Source: Triticum aestivum
Taxonomy: Eukaryota > Streptophyta > Magnoliopsida > Poales > Poaceae
Length of the DNA stretch: 64,000 nt
NCBI RefSeq assembly: GCF_018294505.1
Contig: NC_057797.1
Span: 124,067,116-124,131,115, forward strand
Reading direction: 5' to 3'
Under the pieces are notes generated by a model, which saw only the letters and a program-made list of their open reading frames with translations, ran no database searches and had not been told where the DNA came from. Of the stretch, positions 31,212-45,400 are shown in pieces (positions within the stretch are counted from its first letter, which is position 1; every line of letters begins with the position of its first letter). The translations under genes and the position numbers were made by a program.

Positions 31212-34200
31212 GAAGGTTGGCATGTTTGACGAAAGTTTGGACACACACCCCTCACAAACCGAAGCAACTCACTAGAAGGTTCGTGGTTCCGAGAGGGAAC
31301 AATGCATGTTTGATGACGAACGGGAGATAGCTTCGTCTTACGGCCTTCAAATTTTTTTCAATGTTTAATGTGCACTAATACAACTGTCATGTGAAAATTT
31401 GGAAAATTTCATGGGTCATTTGACGTTTTAAAGACATTTAAGTGATTTCCTAACCATTTAATGACCATAATTCAAATTTGAACTACATCTACATGCAACT
31501 CTAACCATAATGGTTTGAATAATCAAATTTTTATGTACTTGTGTGCGAGTTAATTCCATGTGCAGTAAATTAGAAGGAATTTTTCAAACATATTGGTCTC
31601 AAGGCATGGGCACACATGCATGGAGTGCCATGGCGTTTTAATTCCAAAAAAATAAAAAATGATCAGAAAAACATGAAACCTTGGTTGATTTAATATCATG
31701 CCACCAAGATGATATGGTAAAAAAATTGGCCTGTTTGACGAAAGTTTGGACACACATCCCTCACAAACTGGAGCAACTCACTAGAAGGTTCGTGGTTCCG
31801 AGAGGGAACAATGCATGTTTGATGACGAACGGGAGATAGCTCCCACTTACGGCCTTCAATTTTTTTTCTACGTCTAACGTGCACTAATACAATTTTCATG
31901 TGAAATTTTTGAAAATTTTAGGGGTCATTTGACCTTTTAAAGACATTTAAGTAATTTTCTAACCAGTTAATGACCGTAATTCAAATTTGAACTACATCTA
32001 CATGTAACACCTAACCATAATGGTTTGAAAAATCATATTTTTGTGTACTTGTGTGCGAGTTAATTCCATGAGCATTAAATTAGAAGGATTTTTTAAACAT
32101 ATTGGTCTCAAGGCATGGGCAGACATGCATGGACCGCCATGGCATATTAATTCCAAAAAAATAAAAAATGATCAGAAAAACATGAAACCTTGATTAATTA
32201 AATGTCATGCCACCAACATGATGTAGTTAAAAAATTGGCCTGTTTGACGAAAGTTTGGACACACACCCCTCAGAAACCGGAGCAGCTCACTAGAAGGTTC
32301 ATGGTTCCGAGAGGGAACAATGCATGTTTGATGACGAACGGGAGATAGCTTCCTCTTATGGCCTTCAATTTTTTTCTACATCTAACGTGCACTAATACAA
32401 TTGTCATGTGAAATTTTTGAAAATGTTAGGGGTCATTTGACCTTTTAAAAACATTTAAGTGATTTTCTAACCATTTAGTGACCATGGTTCAAATTTAAAC
32501 TACATCTACATGCAACGCCTAACCATAACGGTTTGAAAAATAATAATTTTTTTGTACTTGTGTGTGAGTTAATTCCATGTGCAGTAAATTAGAAGGAATT
32601 TTCAAACATATTGGTCTCAAGGCATGGGCACACATGCATGGAGTGCCATGGCATATTAATTCCAAAAAAATTAAAAATGATCAGAAAAACATGAAACCTT
32701 GCTTGATTTAATGTCATGCCACCAACATGATGTGGTAAAAAAATTGGCCAGTTTGACGAAAGTTTGGACACACACCCCTCACAAACCGGAGCAACTCACT
32801 AGAAGGTTCATGGTTCCGTGAGGGAACAATGCACGTTTGATAACGAACGGGAGATAGCTTCCTCTTACGGCCTTCAATTTTTTTTTCTATGTTTAACGTG
32901 CACTAATACAACTGTCATGTGAAATTTTGGAAAATTGTAGGGGTCATTTGACCTTTTAAAGACATTTAAGTGATTTTTTAACCATTTAATGACCGTAATT
33001 CAAATTTGAACTACATCTACATGCAACGCCTAACCATAACGGTTTGAAAAATCATATTTTTGTGTACTTGTGTGCGAGTTAATTCCATGTGCAGTAAATT
33101 AGAAGGAATTTTCAAACATATTAGTCTCAAGGCATGGGCAGACATGCATGGAGTGCCATGGCATTTTAATTCCAAAAAATTAAAAAATGATCAGAAAGAC
33201 ATGAAACCTTGCTTGATTTAATGTCATGCCACCAAGATGATGTGGTAAAAAAATTGGCATGTTTGAAGAAAGTTTTGACACACACCCCTCACAATCAGGA
33301 GCAACTCACTATAAAGTTCGTGGTTCTGAGAGGGAACAATGCATGTTTGATGACGAACGGGAGATAGCTTCCTCTTACGGCCTTCAAATTTTTTTCAACG
33401 TTTAACGTGCACTAATACAACTGTCATGTGAAAATTTGGAAAATTTCAGGGATCATTTGACCTTTTAATGACATTTAAGTAATTTCCTAACCATTTAATG
33501 ACCGTAATTCGAATTTGAACTACATCTACATCCAACGCCTAACCATAACGGTTTGAAAAATCATATTTTTATGTATTTGTGTGTGTGAGTTAATTCCATG
33601 TGCAGTAAATTAGAAGGAATTTTCAAACATATTGGTCTCAAGGCATGGGCACACATGCATGGAGTGCCATGGCATTTTAATTGCAAAAAATTAAATAATG
33701 ATCAGAAAACATGAAACCTTGGTTGATTTAATGCCATGTCACTAAGATGATATGGTAAAAAATTGGCCTGTTTGACGAAAGTTTGGACACACACCCCTCA
33801 CAAACCAGAGCAACTCACTAGAAGGTTCGTGGTTCCGAGAGGGAACAATGCATGTTTGACGACAAACGAGAGATGGCTTCCTCTTACAGCCTTCTATTTT
33901 TTTCTACGTCTAACGTGAACTAATACAATTGTCATGTGAAATTTTTGAAAATGTTAGGGGTCATTTGACCTTTTAAAAACATTTAAGTGATTTTCTAACC
34001 ATTTAGTGACCGTGGTTCAAATTTGAACTACATCTAGATGCAACGCCTAACCATAACAGTTTGAAAAATCATATTTTTTTGTACTTGTGTGCGAGTTAAT
34101 TCCATGTGCTGTAAATTAGAAGGAATTTTCAAACATATTGGTCTCAAGGCATGGGCACACATGCATGGAGTGGCATGGCATATTAATTCCAAAAAAATTA

Positions 34201-35687
34201 AAAATGTTCAGAAAAACGTGAAACCTTGCTTGATTTAATGTCATGCCACCAATATGATGTGATAAAAAAATTGGCCAGTTTGACGAAAGTTTGGACACAC
34301 ACCCCTCACAAACCGGAGCAACTCACTAGAAGGTTCATGGTTCCGTGAGGGAACAATGCATGTTTGATGACGAACGGGAGATAGCTTCCTCTTACGGCCT
34401 TCAAATTTTTTTTCTACGTTTAACATGCACTAATACAACTGTCATGTGAAATTTTGGAAAATTGTAGGGGTCATTTGACCTTTTAAAGACATTTAAGTGA
34501 TTTTTTAACCATTTAATGACCGTAATTCAAATTTGAACTACATCTACATGCAACGCCTAACCATAACGGCTTGAAGAATCATATTTTTGTGTACTTGTGT
34601 GCGAGTTAATTCCATGTGCAGTAAATTAGAAGGAATTTTCAAACATATTGGTCTCAAGGCATGGGCAGACATGCATGGAGTACCATGGCATTTTAATTCC
34701 AAAAAATTAAAAAATGATCAGAAAAACATGAAACCTTGCTTGATTTAATGTCATGCCACCAAGATGATGTGGTAGAAAAATTGGTATGTTTGAAGAAAGT
34801 TTTGACACACACCCCTCACAATCAGGAGCAACTCACTATGAAGTTTGTGGTTCCGAGAGGGAACAATGCATGTTTGATGACGAACGGGAGATAACTTCCT
34901 CTTACGGCCTTCAAATTTTTTTCAACGTTTAACGTGCACTAATACAACTGTCATGTGAAAATTTGGAAAATTTCAGGGATCATTTGACCTTTTAATGACA
35001 GTTAAGTAATTTTCTAACCATTTAATGACTGTAATTCGAATTTGAACTACATCTACATGCAACGTGTAACCATAATGGTTTGAAAAATCATATTTTATGT
35101 ACTTGTGTGTGCGAGTTAATTCCATGTGCAGTAAATTAGAAGGAATTTTCAAACATATTGGTCTCAAGGCATGGGCACACATGCATGGAGTGCCATGGCA
35201 TTTTAATTCCAAAAAATTAAATAATGATTAGAAAACATGAAACCTTGGTTGATTTAATGTCATGCCACTAAGATGATATGGTAAAAAATTGGCCTGTTTG
35301 ACGAAAGTTTGGACACACACCCCTCACAAACCAGAGCAACTCACTAGAAGGTTCGTGGTTCCGAGAGGGAACAATGCATGTTTGACGACGAACGAGAGAT
35401 GGCTTCCTCTTACAGCCTTCGATTTTTTTCTACGTCTAACATGAACTAATACAATTGTCATGTGAAATTTTTGAAAATTTCAGGGGTCATTTGACCTTTT
35501 AAAGACATTTAAGTGATTTTCTAACCATGTAATGACCGTAATTCAAATTTGAACTACATCTACATGCAATGCCTAACCATAACAGTTTGAATAATCATAT
35601 TTTTGTGTACTTGTGTGCGAGTTAATTCCATGTGCAGTAAATTAGAAGGAATTTTCAAACATATTGGTCTCAAGGCATGGGCACACA

Positions 35688-37366
35688 TGTTGGAGAACGC
35701 AGTAATTTGAGAACATTTCCGACGCACACGCAAGATCATGGAGATGTATAGCAACGAGAAGTAAGAGTCTCGTCCACGTATCCTCGTAGACCGTAAGCGG
35801 AAGCATTATGACAATGCGGTTGATGTAGTCGTACGTCTTCACGATCGACCGATCCCTAGTACCATACGTACGGCACCTCCGCGATCTGCACACGTTCAGC
35901 TCGGTGACGTCCCGCGAACTCACGATCCAGTAGAGCTTCGAGGGAGTGTTTCGTCAGCACAATGGCGTGATGACCGTGATGATGATGCTACTGGAACAGG
36001 GCTTTGCCTAAGCACCGCTACGATATAACCGAGGTGGATTATGGTGGAGGGGGGCACCACACACGGCTAAAAGATCAATCATCAACTTGTGTGTCCATGG
36101 GGTGCCCCCTCCCCCGTATATAAAGGAGTGGAGGATGGGGAAGGGTCGGCCCTTTCTATGGCGCGCCCTACGGGAGTCCAACTCCCTCCGGGAGTAGGAT
36201 TCCCCCTTTCCTATTAGAAGTAGGAGCCCTTCCAAGTAGGAGTAGGAGAGGAAGGAAGGAAGAGAATGGGAGAAAGGAAAGGGGGGCCGCCCACCCTCCC
36301 AATTCGGATTGGGCTCGGGGGGCGCGCCTCCCTCTCCTCTATTCCACTAAGGCCCAATAAGGCCCATATACTCCCCGGGGGGTTCCGGTAACCTCCCGGT
36401 ACTCCGGAAAAATGCCCAAACCACTCGGAACCATTCTGATGTCCAAATATAGGCTTCCAATATATTGACCTTTATGTCTCGACCATTCTGAACTACCTTC
36501 GGTACATCAAAACACATAAACTCGTAATACCGATCGTCATCGAACATTAAGCGTGCGGACCCTACAGGTTTGAGAACTATGTAGACATGACCGAGACTCA
36601 CTTCCGGTCAATAACCAATAGCGGAACCTGGATGCTCATATTGGTTCCTACATATTCTACAAAGATCTTTATTGGCCAAAACCGCATAACGATATACGTT
36701 GTTCCCTTTGTCATCAGTATGTTACTTGCCCGAGATTCGACCGTAGATATCTCAATACCTAGTTCAATCTCATTACCGGCAAGTCTCTTTACTCGTTCCG
36801 TAATGCTACATCCCATAACTAACTCATTAGCTACATTGCTTGCAAGGCTTATAGTGATGTGCATTGCCGAGAGGGCCCAAAGATACCTCTCCGACAATCG
36901 GAGTGACAAATCCTAATCTTGATCCATGCCAACTCAACAAACACCTTTATAATCACCCAGTTATGTTGTGACATTTGGTAGCACACAAAGTGTTCCTCCA
37001 GTATTCGGGAGTTGCATGATCTCATAGTAATAGGAACATGTATAGTCATGGAGAAAGCAATAGCAACAAACTAAATGATCATCGTGCTAAGCTAACGGAT
37101 GGGTCAAATTAATCACATCATTCTCTAATGATGTGATCCTATTAATCAAATGACAACTCATGTCTATGGTTAGGAAACATAAACCATCATTGATTCAACG
37201 AGCTAGTCAAGTGGAGGCAAACTAGTGACACTCTGTTTGTCTATGTATTCACACATGTACTATGTTTTCGGTTAATACAATTCTAGCATGAATAATAAAA
37301 ATTTATCATGATATAAGGAAATATAAATAACAACTTTATTATTGCCTCTAGGGCATATTTCATTCA
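35688..37366 (-). repeat. solo LTR, Angela-like (minus strand)
   Basis: TGTTGGAGAACGCAG ... GGCATATTTCATTCA, flanked by ACACA on both sides (35683-35687, 37367-37371). The target reads GGGCACACATGCATGG in the other units. 1679 bp, collinear with the Angela LTRs at 7058-8804 and (inverted) 18703-20311. No internal domain remains. Confidence 0.9.
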
Positions 37367-40300
37367 ACACATGCATGGAGTGCCATGGCATATTAATTCC
37401 AAAAAATTAAAAAATGACAAGAAAAACATGAAACCTTGCTTGATTTAATGTCATGCCACCAACATCATGTTGTAAAACAATTGGCCTGTTTGACGAAATT
37501 TTGGACACACATCCCGCACAAACCGGAACAACTCACTAGAAGTTCATGGTTCTGAAAGGGAACAATGCATGTTTGATGACGAAAGGGAGATAGCTTTCTC
37601 TTACGGCCTTCAAATTTTGTTCTACGTTTAACGTGCACTAATACAACTGTCATGTGAAAATTTGGAAAATTTCAGGGGTCATTTGACCTTTTAAATATAT
37701 TTAAGTGATTTTCTAACCATTTAATGACCATGGTTCAAATTTGAACTACATCTACATGCAACTCCTAACGATAACGGTTTGAAAAATCATACTTTTGTGT
37801 ACTTGTGTGCGCATTAATTCCATGTGCAGTAAATTAGAAGGAATTTTCAAATATATTGGTCTCAAGGCATGGGCACACATGCATTGAGTGCCATGGCATT
37901 TTAATTCCAAAAAATTAAAAAAATGATCAGAAAAACATGAAACCTTGCTTGATTTAATGTCATGCCACCAAGATGGTGTGATAAAAAAATTGGCCCGTTT
38001 GACGAAAGTTTGGACACACAGTCTATAACACCCTCGATGCGACTATATCTCCCACGTGTCGAGGCACGACTTAGAGGCATAATCGCATTGAAGGCATATG
38101 TCGCAAATTAGGTAATCTTCACAACATTCCATGTAATATAAATAATAAAGGGGAGATAACATAGTTGGCTTACACTCGCCACGTCAAACAAGTACATAAA
38201 TAACATTACATCATCCAAACACTCATGGCCCGACTATGGCGCCAAAATAAAAGATAACCCAACAAGCGACATGGTCCCAATCACCCCCAACTGGGCACCA
38301 CTACTAAACATCAGGAAAGGAAACATAGTAACGTTGAGAGTCTTCGTCGAACTCCCACTTGAGCTCAAGTGCGTCTCCTGGAGCGGAATCATCAGGCCCT
38401 GCATCTGGTGTAATAGTAATCTGTGAGCCACGGGGACTCAGCAATCTCGTACCCTCACGATCAAGAGTATTTAAGCTTTAGGTAAGGCATGGTAAATATG
38501 TGGAGCTGCAGCAAGCGACTAGCAAAATATGGTGGCTAACTTATTCGCAAAAGAGAGCGAGAAGAGGAGGCAAAGCGCGAGCGAGAAACTAGAGAGCAAC
38601 CTGCGCAAACATTACTCCAACACCGTGTCCGCTTCCCGGACTCCGCCGAGAAGTGGCCATCACGGTAATACACTCAGTTGGTTCATTTTAAATGATTTAA
38701 GGTTCAAGTTATCTACAACCGGACATTAACAAATTCCCATCTTCCCATAACCATGGGCACGGCTTCCGAAAGTTCAAATCCCTGCAGGGGAGTCCCAACT
38801 TAGCCCATGACAAGCTCTCACGGTCAACGAAGGAATAGACCTCCTCCCAAGACGTTCCGATCAGACCCGGTATCTCGGTTATTCAAGACACTTCGACAGG
38901 TTAAAACAAGACCAGCAACACCGCCCGAATGTGCCGACAAATCCCGATAGGAGCTGCACATATCTATTTCTCAGGGCACACTCAGATTGTCTTAGGTATG
39001 GGTAGGCCAACCCAGAGTTGCCCCTGGTGGCCACCGGCAGCTGACAGGTGGACCAACACTCAGAGGAGCACTGGCCCGGGAGGGTTAAAATAATGATGAC
39101 CCTTGAGTCTGCAGAACCCAAGGGAAAGAAAAGGCTAGGTGGCAAAAGGTAAAACCAAGGTTGGGCATTGCTGGAAAAGCTTTAATCAAGGCGAAATATC
39201 AAGGGGTTCCCATTATAACCCAACCGCGTAAGGAACGCCAAATCCGGGAACATAACACCGATATGACGGAAACTAGGGCGGCAAGAGTGGAACAAAACAC
39301 TAGGCGAGAGGCCGAACCTTCCACCCTTTACCAAGTACATAGATGCGTTAAGATAACAAGATAATATAATGATATCCCAACAAGTAAATAAATGTTCCAA
39401 CAAGGAACGGCCTCCAATCTTCACCTGCAACTAGCAACGCTATAAGAGGGGCTGAGCAAAGCGGTAACATAGCCAATCAACGGTTTGCTAGGACATGGTG
39501 GGTTAGAGGTTTGACATGGCAATTTGGGAGGCTTGAAAGCAAGTGGTAGTCATCGTAGCATTGGCATAGCAAAAGAGCAAGCAAACTAGCATAGCAAAGA
39601 TAGTAGTGATTTCGAGGGTATGATCATCTTGCCTGCACAGTTGTCAGAGTTGACTGGATCCTCGAAAGCAAACTCAACGGGCTCCTCGTTAGCGAACTCG
39701 TCTCCCGGCTCTACCCAAACAAGACAAACAAGCAACAAGGACACAATCAACCACGTGCAACTCAAACAACATGATGCAAAGATGATATGCTATGCGGGAT
39801 GCGATGCGGGATGCATATGCAAGATATGACAGGAAATGCAAGAACCTAGCCTCAACTTGGAAAACTAAGTGTGCCACTGGAAAGATGAGATGAAATCGCT
39901 TGAAAACAATATAAAGAACGCCCGAATCGGAGTTACGGTTTGGAAATGGCAAGCGTTTCAAATATGACACCGATCTGCGATTTACAGCAAGTAGCCAACT
40001 AAATGCAATGGAATGAACATGCTGCAGCACCCAAACATGACAACAAAATACATGGCAGGGATGCATTCAAGATGCTTAACAAAAGTCTAGCACTGAGCTA
40101 CGGCCAATTCATCCATTAACAGGTTCAAACAAGCATGGCAAAAATGCGTATGGCAAACAGATCTCAGACTTAGTGAAATTAACACTTGTCTGGAATTTCA
40201 GATCAGGTAGCCCTCTTCGGAGCAACAAAACTACATGCTACAGGATGTGAACATGGCAAAGTAAAGTATGGCATGGAGCTACTCAAAGAGCTTAACAAAA

Positions 40301-41352
40301 GTCCCTTAGTGACCTTGAGCCAAAAGGGATCAGAAAATACAATTGCAAGCAAGTGAACATAGCAAAAACATAATCAGATCACAGACTTGCTGAAAACTGG
40401 CACATGCTGAAACATAACTCAAGTAGGCATGTTTACGAGCTCGATGCACTCACTGCAGTGCAAGTCATGGCAAGACAAGTATACACCCGTCAAGAGGGCA
40501 CAAAATGCAAGCTATACATGGCAAGAACAATAGCATAGCATGCACGGATCAACTACAACAACACCGGCAAAATTGCAAACAAGTTGACAATCTGCCCAGA
40601 TTCACAAAGTAGCAAAAATAGAGCTTGATTGACCCAAGCTAGGGTGCTCCATAATTGCAAACAAATACATGGATGGATAGAGCACTACAATATTAACAAA
40701 ACATCCTTACTGATCATCCTCAAAAGAGGCGCGGATCACTAGGAAACAACATGAACATATGGCAATATGAGATAAACAGATCAAGGACTTAGTGGAAATG
40801 CTAAGTCCCTGAAAACAGAATTAGCAAGTGCACCACTTTGCAAGCTTGCACTAGTCACCACACACATCACAAAAATACATGGGTTGCACCTATGGAAAGA
40901 TGACAAAACCCTTAACAAAACATATGTAGAGCATCAGGGCATATCATGCACACATTAAACATGGCAAAAATGACAAAAAGCTAAAAGGAGCAGCAGATCT
41001 GACAATTATCTCAAGTAGCCTCATTCTAACAGCATTTCGGGCATCAATATGAACTCAAATGAAAAAGATGCAATGGAATGAAATGATGTACTCTCTGAGA
41101 TGAACATTTTGATATGCCATATGCATCAATTGGAGCTATGGATGCAAAGTTACGGGGCTACGAACAAGAGCACTTGGATCTGGAATTTCGGGACTTAGGG
41201 AAAAATCAACCTCCGGATTAGGGTTTACTGTTCACGGATCTGGATCGGGATCGCGGCCCGAGGCGGCGGTGCTCCCGCCGGAGAGGACGCTGGTGGCCGG
41301 AGCGGCCTTGCCGGCGACGAGGGCGGCGAGGAGGCGGCGAGGCGGCGCGGTG

Positions 41353-41710
41353 NNNNNNNNNNNNNNNNNNNNNNNNNNNNNNNNNNNNNNNNNNNNNNNN
41401 NNNNNNNNNNNNNNNNNNNNNNNNNNNNNNNNNNNNNNNNNNNNNNNNNNNNNNNNNNNNNNNNNNNNNNNNNNNNNNNNNNNNNNNNNNNNNNNNNNNN
41501 NNNNNNNNNNNNNNNNNNNNNNNNNNNNNNNNNNNNNNNNNNNNNNNNNNNNNNNNNNNNNNNNNNNNNNNNNNNNNNNNNNNNNNNNNNNNNNNNNNNN
41601 NNNNNNNNNNNNNNNNNNNNNNNNNNNNNNNNNNNNNNNNNNNNNNNNNNNNNNNNNNNNNNNNNNNNNNNNNNNNNNNNNNNNNNNNNNNNNNNNNNNN
41701 NNNNNNNNNN
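41353..41710. other. assembly gap (358 N)
   Basis: Unknown bases inside a GC-rich, CGG-repeat-like part of the LTR. Open frames drawn across it are artefacts. The equivalent place in the other LTR is also a gap (51148-51658), with another length. Confidence 1.
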
Positions 41711-41901
41711 GGGAGGGCCCGCGGCGGGTTCGCGGGCCGGCGGCGGGGCGATGCGGCCGGGCCAGTGGGGTTGTGCCACGTGGCGGCGGCGGGGGCGGAT
41801 CCGGACGTGTCCGGCATGGTTGGACGTGTCCGGCGGCGGCGGATCTGAGATTTAGGGTTTCGGACGAGGGGGGGGATCCGGATTTTCGAAGGAGGGGCTA
41901 G

Positions 41902-41909
41902 TTTTATAG
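41902..41909 (-). promoter_or_regulatory. TATA box of the chromovirus 3' LTR
   Basis: CTATAAAA on the minus strand, followed by CTAGCCCCTCC and the GC-rich block; the same motif is at 51864-51857 in the other LTR. Confidence 0.7.
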
Positions 41910-42458
41910 GTAGAGGGAGCTAGGAGAGTCCAAATGAGGTGCGGTTTTCGGCCACGCGATCGTGATTGAACGCTCTAGATGATGGAGCAGAGTTAGGTGG
42001 GTTTTGGGCCAAATTGGGGGGGTGTTGGGCTGCAACACACACGAGGCCTTTTCGGTCCCTCGGTTAACCGTTGGAGTATCAAACGAAGTCCAAATGATAC
42101 GAAACTTGACAGGCGGTCTACCGGTAGTAAACCAAGGCCGCTTGGCAAGTCTCGGTCCAATCCGGAAATGTTTAATCCCCACACACGAAAGAAAGGTAGA
42201 AATGACTACCGGAGGAGAACGAAGCGCCGGAATGCAAAACGGACAACGGGGAAAATGCTCGAATGCATGAGATGAACACGTATGCAAATGCAATGCACAT
42301 GATGACATGATATGAGATGCATGACACGACAACAACACACGGAGACAAAGACCCGAACCCGAGAAATAAAATAACTTAACGCCGGAGACGGCAAGAGTTG
42401 GAGTACAAATTGGGAAAGTTACATCCGGGGTGTTACAACACTCCACCACTACGAAAGG

Positions 42459-42473
42459 ATCTCGTCCCGAGAT
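42459..42473 (-). promoter_or_regulatory. 15-nt palindrome directly after the pol stop codon
   Basis: Minus strand ATCTCGGGACGAGAT starts immediately after the TAG at 42476-42474, as the same motif follows the TGA at 529-531 in the other chromovirus. It lies 22 bp from the LTR. Confidence 0.7.
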
Positions 42474-45400
42474 CTAGGACTGAAAGAACGCCGGGTCCTC
42501 AGAATGGAGGTGATCCTCGCGTTCCCAGGTAGCTTCACGGTCGGAATGGTGTGACCACTTGAATTTGAGAAATTTGATTGACTTGTTGCGAGTCTTGCAT
42601 TCAGTCTCTTCAAGAATAGCAACTGGGTGCTCACGATAAGAGAGATCTTCTTGGAGCTCAATGTTCTCGAAGTTGACGGTGCGGTCAGGAGTCTTGAAGC
42701 ACTTTCGAAGCTGAGAGACATGAAACACATCATGAACATTTGCAAAGTTTGAAGGAAGCTCGAGTTGATAGGTGAGGTCGCCTCTCTTGCTGATAATCTT
42801 GAAGGGTCCCACGTATCTAGGGGCAAGCTTCCCTTTGATACCGAAGCGATGAGTACCTTTCATGGGAGAGACGCGGAGGTAAACATGATCTCCGATCTGG
42901 AAAGCTAAATCACGATGCTTACTATCATAGTAGCTCTTCTGGCGGGATTGGGCTACTTTGAGGTTATCACGAATGACTTTGCACATTTCCTCCGCCTCTG
43001 TGATTAAGTCATTACCCAAAAGCTGACGTTCACCGGTTTCAGACCAGTTGAGAGGGGTACGGCACTTCCTGCCATACATAATTTCAAATGGGGCCTTGCC
43101 CGAACTTGCTTGAAAACTATTGTTGTAGGAGAATTCAGCATAAGGAAGACAATCCTCCCACTTCATGCCGAAGGAGATCACACAAGCCCTGAGCATATCT
43201 TCAAGAATCTGGTTGACACGCTCGACTTGACCGCTAGTTTGAGGATGGAAAGCTGTGCTGAAGCGGATGTTCGTGCCCATGGCCTTCTGAAAAGAATCCC
43301 AAAACTTGGATGTAAAGATGCTGCCACGGTCTGAAGAGATCACTTGAGGAATACCGTGCAGAGAGACAATACGAGAGGTATAGAGTTCCGCCAATTGAGT
43401 TGCAGTGATCAACTCTTTGATAGGCAGAAAATGAGCCACTTTGGTGAGTTTGTCGATGACAACGAATATAGCATCATTGCCACGCTTGGACTTTGGAAAC
43501 CCAGTCACGAAGTCCATTTCAATGTGGTCAAACTTCCATTCTGGAATGGAAAGAGGTTGGAGGAGACCTGCTGGCCTTTGATGTTCTGCCTTCACTCTTC
43601 TGCAGACATCACATTCATTCACGAATTGAGCAATCTCGCGCTTCATTCGAGTCCACCAATAAGCCTGCTTGAGGTCCTGATACATCTTCGTGCTCCCAGG
43701 GTGGATGGAGAGGAGAGAATTGTGAGCCTCGCTCATGATCACTTTACGGAGGTCACCTTTGGGTACAACAATACGATCCTCGAAGAAGAGAGTATCCTTG
43801 TCATCAAGGCGGTAGCACTTGTACTTGGGTTGATTCTTGGCAATCCCAATCTTCACCTTTTTCACCATAGCATCGAGAAGCTGGGCTTGGCGAATCTGGT
43901 CTTCCAAGGTAGGAGAGACTTGAAGGTTGGCGAGGAATCGTTGAGGAACAACTTGCAGATTAAGTTTGTGGAAAGCTTCACAAAGCTCGGGTTGATAAGG
44001 CTTAAGAATCAGACTGTTGCAGTAAGCTTTCCTGCTCAATGCGTCAGCAATCACATTGGCTTTGCCTGGAGTATACTCAATACTCGGATTATACTCTTGA
44101 ATCATTTCAACCCATCGAGTTTGCCTGAGGTTGAGATTAGGCTGAGTAAAGATGTACTTGAGACTCTTGTGATCAGTGAAAATGTCCACTTTTCTTCCCA
44201 ATAGAAGATGTCTCCAAGTCAAAAGAGCATGCACAACTGCCGCCAACTCGAGATCATGAGTGGGGTAGTTCTTCTCATTAGGCTTCAACTGGCGAGAGGT
44301 ATAAGCAACAACTTTCTTCTCTTGCATCAATACTGCGCCAAGACCTAGGAGAGAGGCATCACAAAAGACCTCGTACGGCTTGGATTCATCAGGCGGAGTC
44401 AGAACTGGAGCAGTGATCAATTTCTCTTTCAAAGTGTTGAAAGCAATGTCACACTCCGGAGACCAAACGTACTTGACGTGCTTCTGAAGAAGATTAGAGA
44501 GAGGCTTCGTGATCTTAGAAAAGTTTTCGACGAATCTTCGGCAATAGCTTGCGAGACCGAGAAAGCTACGGAGTTGCTTCATGTTCTGAGGAGGTTCCCA
44601 ATTCACAATTGCAGACACCTTCTCAGGATTCACGGCAATGCCCTTGGCAGAGATGATATGACCAAGATAAAGAACCTCATCGAGCCAAAATTCACACTTG
44701 GAAAACTTGGCGTAGAACTAATGTTCCCTGAGCTTATCAAGAACCAAATGCAAGTGCTTGGCATGATCTTCCTTGTTCTTGGAGAAAACCAGAATGTCGT
44801 TGAGATAGACCAAAACGAAGTCATTGGTGTAGGCGTTGAAGATGAAGTTCATCATGCGAGAGAACGTTAGAGGAGCTTTGATGAGGCCAAAAGACATGAC
44901 AGTGTATTCATATGAACCAAAGCTTGTCCTGAAAGCCGTCTTGGGAATATCTTGCTCACGGATTCGAATCTGATGATAACCCATACGGAGATCAAGCTTG
45001 GAGAATACTTGGGCACCTTTGAGTTGTTCGAACAGCTCATTGATGTTGGGAAGTGGGTATTTGTTCTTGATAGTCTTCTAGTTCAATGGACGGTAATCAA
45101 CACAAAGTCGGTCCGTTCCATCCTTCTTCACAAAAAGAACACCACAACCCCACGGAGAAGAACTAGGCCGGATGAGACCCATTCTCTCTTGAATATCGAG
45201 TTGCTTCTTCAGCTCCTTCAACTCTTCAGGTCCGAGCTTGTAAGGACGTTTGCACACAGGTTCCGTGCCAGGCTCAAGATCAATAACAAATTCAACTGGC
45301 CGGTGCGGAGGCATTCCTGGAAGCTCTTCTGGAAAGACGTCTTGATATTCGCAAACGACTGGAATTTGCGAGATGGCATCCAATTCGCCCTTCTCATTGA

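Larger units (their letters stand above)
38024..42437 (-). repeat. 3' LTR of the chromovirus (4.4 kb with gap)
   Basis: The plus strand reads TATAACACCCTCG at one end and GGGGTGTTACA at the other. On the minus strand the LTR runs TGTAACACCCC ... GTGTTATA, that is TG...TA ends. TATA box at 41909-41902 (minus). A run of N (41353-41710) falls in the GC-rich stretch after the TATA box. Confidence 0.92.

Noticed and set aside
31550..31753. Recurring minus-strand ORF of about 60 codons in the 509-bp units (also 32589, 34116)
   Set aside because: It follows the repeat, differs in length between units and has no homology; probably passive.
41218..41901. Long ORFs across the N run, also at 50893-51811 and 59036-60041
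   Set aside because: They are open only because unknown bases are counted as sense codons.
43344..44204. 286-codon plus-strand ORF opposite the chromovirus pol
   Set aside because: Shadow of the conserved pol frame on the other strand.
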